DNA of 12,714 nucleotides from Entophlyctis helioformis. Its lineage: Eukaryota > Chytridiomycota > Chytridiomycetes > Chytridiales > Chytriomycetaceae. Under the pieces are notes generated by a model, which ran no database searches, had not been told where the DNA came from, and saw only the letters and a list, made by a program, of their open reading frames with translations. The DNA is taken from assembly GCA_025526915.1 (NCBI GenBank), contig JAHLKH010000435.1, positions 1-12,714 on the forward strand, read 5' to 3'. The position numbers and the translations under genes were made by a program. This document shows, in pieces, positions 6,708 to 12,714 of the stretch (position 1 is the stretch's first letter; every line of letters begins with the position of its first letter).

Positions 6708-9700
6708 CTAGATGTTTTCCACCTCAGTCGCCATCTCCTTGAGCTTGGCCATGTCCTTCTCCACGCGAGGCTTGGCAAGGTAATTCAAGACGGCTGGCTT
6801 GTGCTCAAACGGATACTCGCTGCGCGCCAAGGACGTAATCTCCAGTACCCGGTTGGCCATCATGCGCAGTTTCTCGACATTGATCATCCCCCGCACTTTG
6901 GATTGGTTTCCGTCGTTGATGAATGTCAGATCCTTGAGATAAATGGCTGTACACATGTGAGCATCCGCGTCAGTACGCATGCTGTCGGGCCATCCAAACA
7001 TACTTCACTCTCACTTACGCAAGAAAGGCACCATGGGCGGCGTCGAGGCTGCCAGTTTGTCACGGTACGCCTTCATGTTGCGCGAAGGGTCTGCAATCTT
7101 CTCCACCTCTGCCCACAGCTTCTTGCTCTTCTCGGGCAATGCCTGTTGATGAGCGCAGCCCATTTGCTTTGATGAGAATCGGATCTTGGTGCACCCCCAA
7201 GCGCCAGCATTATCTACCAAGGATCGCGCACTTACCTCCCATGTCTTCTTGAGTCGTTGCACAGGCGTCAGGTTCAATCCCGCAATCAGCGCAAACGTGG
7301 TGAAGAAGTTGTTGAGATCCAGCGACTCCTGTGTCAGATGGCCATGGGCATATGAGCGCCATGTGGCATGCATGGGATGGATCAGTGTTCCGATCAACGA
7401 CTGTTGAATGCAGTAGTCGACTGGCCGTCGCATACCTTGACCAGCTGGATCAGTTTCTTGAGGATCGTGACACGCTTCTTAATGTCTTTGACAGTCACAA
7501 GCTCCGTAACAACCCAAAAGGACTCCTTGTCGAAGCGATTGACAAAGAACTTGAATGACGGCGAGCTGTCATTGTCCTTGATCCAGATCTCGTTCAGAAA
7601 CTCGATCGGATGGATGCTTTTGAACAAGCCTTGGTTGTAGATGCACAGCTGCTGAGCAATGTCGACGGGCTCCAGGTCAATGAACATGCTCTCGATCGCC
7701 TTTCCGCGTCGTTCGCCCAGCGCGTACGTTGCGAGCAGGTCCTCAAACCATTGACGCTGTCATGAATCCAGTATTGGCGAATCGGCGCAGTCCATCCACA
7801 AAAAAGTGAGATGACTGCCCAACACCATTGGATCGTTCACTGTCCAGTATAGTGCGTCTCACCTTGCGTTCGGCAATGCGGATAATCTCGCGTGCCTCTC
7901 GCCCAAAGTCAAAGTCTGGATATGCGACAACCTCTTGCAGAAAGCCCTCGAGCTGGTGTCTAAACTCGGTGGACAGGCCAAAGTCGTTCCAGTGGTGCTC
8001 GACCCACCATTTCAGCGTGAACAAGACTCTGCAGAGTGCGCGTCACGTCATTTAGCTGTGCATACGTGCGTGTCTGTATCAGTGTCGCTTGCTCAATTCA
8101 CGTCGAGCTCACCCTCGTTGTGTGCAGACTTTCATGGTGTTGAAGTACTCCACGTCTTCGGGAGTCGGATCGGGGGGTAGTTGGCAGTAGAAGCGCGAAA
8201 TCAACTGATTAAGAAAGTCATCTGGCGGCATGAACGACCTGAACGTGAGGAGGATCATGTCCAGGAACACCTCATCTGTCATCGCGTACATGCAGCGAAG
8301 TTTGAGTGATGCCGCCATGCAAGCAGCAGATTGGCATTGCATTCCACCAGAGCACATACCCAGATGCCGCGCATCTGTCAGCAGATCCATAATCTTTTCG
8401 GTCGAAGCCCCCATGACCTGTGTTCTATTGTTGCATCCATCCCAGTCATCCACACCACAGTATGCTCGTCCAGTCTCTGCGCACCCAAACCATGCCCAAT
8501 GCATTGCGCGACATAGAAACCCGTGCTGGCATGCCTTCCGTTGATGGCTTGCAGGATCATGACATCGACTCCGTCCTCGCTGATTGCAATCGTGCTGTAG
8601 ACTTTGGCTTTCTTGACGATGAACAGATCCAACTGTTGCCCCTCCTTGCCGAAAAAGTCGATGCGGCGGTCCATCTCGCAGGGGGTGGTCTTGTCAGCAA
8701 AGTCCAAACGTCAGCGCGTCAAGATCGTAGCTGCGGCGCTTGCAGATGCGGGCAAGAAGCTGCTCCATGGTAGTATCGCCAGTAATCTTGAGCACTGTCG
8801 ATGTGTCGTCCAAGTAGTGCATGCGGACAAGCACCATGCGCGACGCTTCTGTCGCGGATGATGTTGTTGATCGCAGTCTCTCGGCAATGTTGTTGCTGCG
8901 GCGAAGCGTTGCAAAGGCAGTCACTGGCCGCATCAGTGGTTGCGACTGGCTTCTCCGGCGTCCCCTCGGAATGCCTGCGAGACTCCGCCGCTGGAGAGTG
9001 GGTAAACATGACGCAGTAGCGCAGTGGCGTAATGGCGCAGCGTCCATGGATTCCCAAGACATGTCGAGCGCATTGTGCACCAGTTAGTGCCATGTACGTG
9101 TCGGCCAAGAGACAGATGCAAGCCACGTTTTCCAGTCCACTTACGTGTCCTGCGACGCTAGGTTATCCACATGTTCTCTTGAAGAATTCTCCTCGGACGA
9201 CGAGCCCAGCTTGTTTATGCCATCTGAGCGGCTGTTTATGGGGCTTTCTTCCTTGAGCGGCAAGAATGGCGTTGACATGGTGTCTGTTGCGGCATGTCCA
9301 TGCAGCTTTTGAGCAAGCACGCTGCCACTGAAGCTCATGCTTGCAGCCTCCTCAGAAGAAGGGCTGGGCGGGACCAGTGTCGCAGGGACGGGCGATTCTG
9401 GAAGAGTGCTGTTTGTGGTGGTGCCCATGGAGCTTGTGCCGATGTTGAGGTTTGAGCCATTCTGCGTGGAGTATCGTTTGGATGCGCGCGGATCGGACTG
9501 GGTTGTGGATAACTTTGGCCCCATGATGCTGCCTGCGCCGACAGACGATGACAGATACGATGCTTCAAAAGACATGGACACGTCCGAACGCGCGCTGTCG
9601 GGCGGCTCTGGATACGACTCGGACGACACGGGATTGCGCCGATGCTGGCTGCCGCTCTGGCTCTGCGTCTGTGGATCTGGATAGTTGAAGTGCACGTCGT

Positions 9701-10388
9701 TGGTGACGGACGCCGAACGCGGGCCAGACAGGCGTGCCAGACTATCGGAGCTTGCGCCGACAGAAACGCCCAGCTCCAGCTCTGTGACGCTCTTTTTGCC
9801 AAAGATGTTGGAGAATGCCGTCTTGATTCCCGTCTTGAAGCGGGCCGGCGACTTGACAGAAGACGCGTCAGAGTTGTCGCTGACGACGTGTGGAAAGATG
9901 TCGCTACTCATGCGGATCGTCGTCTGCTTTCCAGACGGCGCACCAAGAACCGATCCGCGCCGCGTTGTCGTGTATGACGGCGGAGCGAGCGGGTGCGGTG
10001 AGACTGGATGCAAAGAGCGTCCAGTGTTTGTGTTTAGTGTCATTTGCTGACAAGGGCAACGGCAGACACCTGTGCAAAGGAATTGCATGCACGCACGCGC
10101 GCACGCACCAACACTTCCTTGGAGAAGCAGCTTGTCAATCTCCTTAAAATTGCTCATGGTTTGCTCAGGGTCGACTTCGAGCTTCTTGCCGTCTGGTAGC
10201 ATGATGGTTGCAGTCCAGTCTTCAATGGTGATGTCCTTTTTGCTCTCGACACTCTTGACCACCTCGGACACTGACGTGGTTTCCTCTGCCATGATCATGG
10301 TCGTGTCGCCGGTTGGGAGCTGCACCCGCACGTAAAAGCCCACGGCGTAGTCGGGACTTGGTTCGCGACATGCCGAGTATGCGGCCAT
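6708..10388 (-). CDS. Ras guanine-nucleotide exchange factor with ubiquitin-like/RBD-like, REM and CDC25 domains
   Basis: The product should catalyse GDP release from a Ras-family GTPase at a membrane. Exons on the minus strand: 10388-9145, one whose 5' edge I cannot place (about 8990-8513), 8417-8360, 8275-8113, 8028-7863, 7756-7436, 7328-7236, 7142-7019 and 6946-6708, giving roughly 950 residues. Residues ~15-92 look like a ubiquitin-fold domain (FYVRVQLPTGDTTM, TATIMLPDGKKLEVDP). A long Ser/Pro-rich linker follows, containing ARFKTGIKTAFSNIFGKK. Next is a second ubiquitin-fold/Ras-binding-like region (MVLVRMHYLDDTSTVLKI, QLDLFIVKKAKVYSTI). The REM domain follows (FLDMILLTFRSFMPPDDFL; WWVEHHWNDF). 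The CDC25 domain starts at 7756 with all signature blocks: SIHPIEFLNEIW, NFFTTFALIAGLN and, across a splice, VPFLPIYLKDLTFINDGN. A possible 39-nt intron lies at 10108-10070. The RBD-like region has an apparent +1 shift near 8700. Confidence 0.92.
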
Positions 10389-10584
10389 AATCGCGGCGAG
10401 ATTCGAAGCCAGGCATGATGCATTGTTGGTTAGTGTGTGTTTTGCAGTGCATGGCCATCAAATACAACAAACAATCCCGGATTCGCCGGTGTGGTCATGC
10501 TGCCATTCCGCGATGCAGCCGCACGTGTATGCTCGTGTTTGCGTGCAGGTGCAGGATGCAGATGCAGGCGCTGCACGTTGCCAC

Positions 10585-10644
10585 GCCAGATCTGCATGCT
10601 TCCACACAAGCACAGCGTCATTACGCCATCTGATGAGATCTGGC
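10585..10644. repeat. Inverted repeat GCCAGATCT ... AGATCTGGC
   Basis: Nine-base perfect inverted arms at 10585-10593 and 10636-10644 are separated by 42 bases, in the RasGEF/LEO1 divergent region. The loop is long for a hairpin, so a pair of binding sites is as likely as secondary structure, and chance is possible. Confidence 0.4.
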
Positions 10645-10650
10645 CCGTGT

Positions 10651-10670
10651 GCAGCTGTTTGCAGCTGTTT
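10651..10670 (+). repeat. Tandem duplication of GCAGCTGTTT
   Basis: Two exact adjacent copies of a 10-mer each contain the E-box-like palindrome CAGCTG, spaced one helical turn apart, between the RasGEF and LEO1 genes. Confidence 0.6.
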
Positions 10671-11051
10671 TCCAAAGCGTGCTGTGCCAAGAGTCTCGCG
10701 CCACCATCTGATCCATGAGTGGTCATTGGCACTCCCAAAGGCGATCGGCGTGGTGTCTGGCGCATGTCTGGCGGTGGTGGCGGCTGCGGCGGCTGGCAAT
10801 CGACACCGAGTCGCATCTGAGGTTATCATGGTCAGAGGCCAGAGAGGGGATGTCCTTACACTGAGGACTGGCCTGCTGCTGTGACCGGAGGGGCGATCGT
10901 CAGAGGCGCCAGCGCTGCTGCAGGCCCCGTCGGCTTTGCACCCGCCGACTCGACTGAAGTCATTGTGGTCGTTTCTGAATGAAATGTTCGTTAGCGAGTT
11001 TTGAGAGAGAGACTGAAGGCCGAACCTCGATCTTGAGATCCCGCTGAACCC

Positions 11052-12714
11052 ATGGACTACGACCTGTTTGGCGAAGAGTCCGACGCTGGCAGCGAGGCTA
11101 GCGGCCACTCGCAGCCACAACAACAACAGCAGCAGCAGCAGCAACAGCAGGTTTACGGACAGGACCAAGCACAGCGCAGGCATGTCGGCGGCAAGAGTGT
11201 CATGGCAGCGACGGCTGCTGGCGCTGCTGCTGCTGCTGCTGGTGGCGCCAACGGCACGTACAGCGACGACGACCAAGACAACGACCAGGACCATGACAAC
11301 CTCTTTGGCGATGAGTCGGACGAGGAGGCCGAGCCTGCCGACGCTGTCACGCGCAGCCGTGTGGAGGCATACCGTGAGGGCGACCAAGACAACGAGGAGG
11401 ACGAGGCCGACTACGACCTGCAGGGCCAGGACGACCGCGAGGCTGCCCGCCGCGAGATTGTCGTTGAGACTGCGCTGCCAAGCGTTGGAGGCCCGTCCCC
11501 AGCCACAACCACAATGTACGCCGGTGCGCTTGCTCGTGGACGCAATGCAGCAGACTGACTGGATCCTTGCGCTCTGTGGGCCTGCAGCTGTACATTGTCA
11601 AGCTGCCCAACTTTCTGAACATCGAGCCCACGCCCTACGATCGCTCAACGTACACCGACCTGAACGCCAACAACGCAGACGACGACGAAGGCGCTGACGA
11701 ACGGATCCGTTTACACGTCGAGAACACCATCCGCTGGCGCTACGACACCCACCAGGTACGCATGCTTTGTGCGGCTTGTCCGGTCGCTTGAGCAGTGCCT
11801 GTGCACTGACGCACATGCTCGTTGGGATTGCTCGCTCAACGACTGTCCTACAGACGGCACCAGAAGCCAAAGACTCGAATGCGCGTTTGGTCCGGTGGTC
11901 TGACAACACGTTCTCACTCCTTCTTGGCGACGAGCTGTTCGAGGTTGCAGAAAACGACCTTCCAGACCAACATCAGTATCTCGCTGTTGATCATCCTCGC
12001 GAGGGTTTCCTCCAAACGCGCGCCAAGTTCAACAGAGTCATGTCGTTCCGCCCCCACAGCACCCAGAGTCTGACGCACAAGAAGCTCACGATGGCGATTG
12101 CAAGCAAGCACAAAAAGATTGGCCGCACAAAGTTGTTCACCACGACCGAGGACCCCGAGAAGCAAAAGGCCCAATACGAAAAGGTAAGCGGCATTCGTGT
12201 CTGTGCGGCTTGCTGGTGAAGGGAGATGCTAATCCTGAACCATGACTGGTCTTTTTCAGGCCGAGAACGAGCGCCACAAGGCCCGGAAGCGTCTGGAAGG
12301 CAAGCGCAATGCCAAAGACACGCGCATGTCAAGTGGCCGCTCAAGCTACGGCGGAGGTGCTGGCGGCTATGGCGGCGGCGGACGAGGCGGCCGACAGGGC
12401 TACGATGACTACTCTGATGACGATGACGACCACTACCGTTCAGGCAACCGCAACATCCTGGACTCTGTCGGCTCGAAGAGATTCGACGACAGCTACATGG
12501 ACGATGAGGACGAGGGCTTTGTTGTTGATGACGACGACGAGGACGACGACGACGACATTGCTGAGCAGCGTCGCGCGTCGCGGCTTTTGCAGGCGAAACG
12601 AACAGCGCCTGATGGCGGGTCTTTGTCTCGAGTGCGTGGCCGCTCACCGGATGCGACCGATGAGGACAGGCGTGGCAAACCAAGCTACGCTGGATCAGCT
12701 CCCAATCGCAGCGA
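11052..12714 (+). CDS. LEO1: LEO1, RNA polymerase II PAF1-complex subunit (3' end outside window)
   Basis: LEO1 is a subunit of the PAF1 complex, which travels with RNA polymerase II and supports H2B ubiquitination and H3K4 methylation. Exon 1 starts at 11052 (MDYDLFGEESDAGSEASG) and holds a Gln tract, an Ala tract and acidic stretches with a second LFGDESDEE motif. The family core spans exons 2-3. Exon 2 ends at 11755 ([25 protein letters not shown]); exon 3 is 11854-12183 (NARLVRWSDNTFSLLLGDELFEV, FRPHSTQSLTHKKLT). Human LEO1 has [42 protein letters not shown] and FRPHSTDSATHRKMT. Exon 4 from 12260 encodes a basic helix (AENERHKARKRLEGK), a Gly/Arg/Tyr-rich stretch and long Asp/Glu runs, and is still open at the window edge. 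The exon 1/2 junction is unresolved: donor AT|GTACGC with an acceptor at 11550 gives a 35-nt intron, and a donor AGC|GTTGGA near 11482 with acceptor CTGCAG near 11589 gives about 105 nt. Confidence 0.95.
11118..11150 (+). repeat. CAA/CAG repeat coding for an 11-Gln tract in LEO1
   Basis: Eleven consecutive CAA/CAG codons lie in frame in LEO1 exon 1, followed about 80 bases later by a GCT/GCA run coding for Ala. CAA interruptions at both ends suggest a moderately stable repeat. Confidence 0.9.

Larger units (their letters stand above)
10389..11051. promoter_or_regulatory. 663-bp divergent intergenic region (RasGEF / LEO1)
   Basis: This is the only large intergenic gap. Several frames are open across it but none shows family similarity or a consistent splice pattern, so I see no gene. 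It holds short GCAG/GATGCA-rich runs (10543-10575), a tandem 10-mer (10651-10670) and a 9-bp inverted repeat (10585-10593 with 10636-10644). Both 5' leaders and promoters must be here. Confidence 0.5.

Noticed and set aside
9335..9802. Second long minus-strand frame inside RasGEF exon 1
   Set aside because: It overlaps the 414-codon frame that begins at the RasGEF ATG and leads through a good donor to the REM/CDC25 exons; this one is Arg/Ser/Pro noise in a GC-rich frame.
10070..10108. A 39-nt intron in RasGEF exon 1 (GTGCGTGC to TTGCACAG)
   Set aside because: Its length is a multiple of three with no stop, so it can equally be coding, and it is shorter than any other confident intron here. 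Kept only as a possibility in the gene entry.
10458..11387. 309-codon minus-strand open frame across the RasGEF/LEO1 gap and into LEO1
   Set aside because: Its length comes from being antisense to the Gln/Ala/Asp repeat codons of LEO1 exon 1 (Leu/Val/Ser runs) and from a GC-rich gap; no domain and no splice pattern supports it.
1..12714. tRNA, rRNA, transposon or viral genes
   Set aside because: I saw no cloverleaf with A/B boxes, no rRNA-like stretch, no transposase, integrase or reverse-transcriptase motif and no terminal repeats. A covariance-model search (tRNAscan, Rfam) would settle the RNA question.

Overview
The window is intron-rich eukaryotic nuclear DNA. Genes are packed tightly on both strands and almost all carry short GT-AG introns of roughly 55 to 170 bases. 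The gene set (Hikeshi/Opi10, the POLD4/Cdm1 subunit of DNA polymerase delta, LEO1 of the PAF1 complex, a REM+CDC25 Ras exchange factor, and the ciliary protein nephrocystin-1) fits an opisthokont that still builds flagella. Small intergenic gaps, short introns and the mix of fungal-type housekeeping genes with a transition-zone gene make a zoosporic (chytrid-like) fungus the best guess. That is an inference; no rRNA or other marker in the window proves it.

Layout, left to right: (1) minus, 1031 to beyond base 1: 5' part of an unrecognised Ser/Ala/His/Pro-rich protein. (2) plus, 1115-1886: POLD4, two exons. (3) minus, 3271-1923: HIKESHI, seven coding exons, the first three only 30, 22 and 14 nt. 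(4) plus, 3321-3883: a 97-residue single-pass membrane protein, four exons. (5) plus, about 4000-6575: nephrocystin-1, about 11 exons. (6) minus, 10388-6708: a Ras guanine-nucleotide exchange factor, about ten exons. (7) plus, 11052 to beyond the window end: LEO1.

The genes alternate strongly in orientation. Divergent pairs share start-to-start gaps of 83 bp (gene 1/POLD4), 49 bp (HIKESHI/membrane protein) and 663 bp (RasGEF/LEO1). Convergent pairs end 36 bp (POLD4/HIKESHI) and 132 bp (nephrocystin-1/RasGEF) apart. There is no operon or functional cluster: the genes serve replication, stress-induced Hsp70 import, cilia, Ras signalling and transcription elongation.

I see no CRISPR array, prophage, transposon or novel gene system. 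The points worth a second look are the micro-exons of HIKESHI, an apparent +1 frame shift inside the Ras-binding-like region of the RasGEF, a candidate GC-AG intron in nephrocystin-1, a displaced atypical PCNA-binding motif in POLD4, and short tandem repeats around the nephrocystin-1 start. Exon boundaries were set by hand from splice consensus, frame continuity and remembered family sequences; junctions I could not resolve are named.
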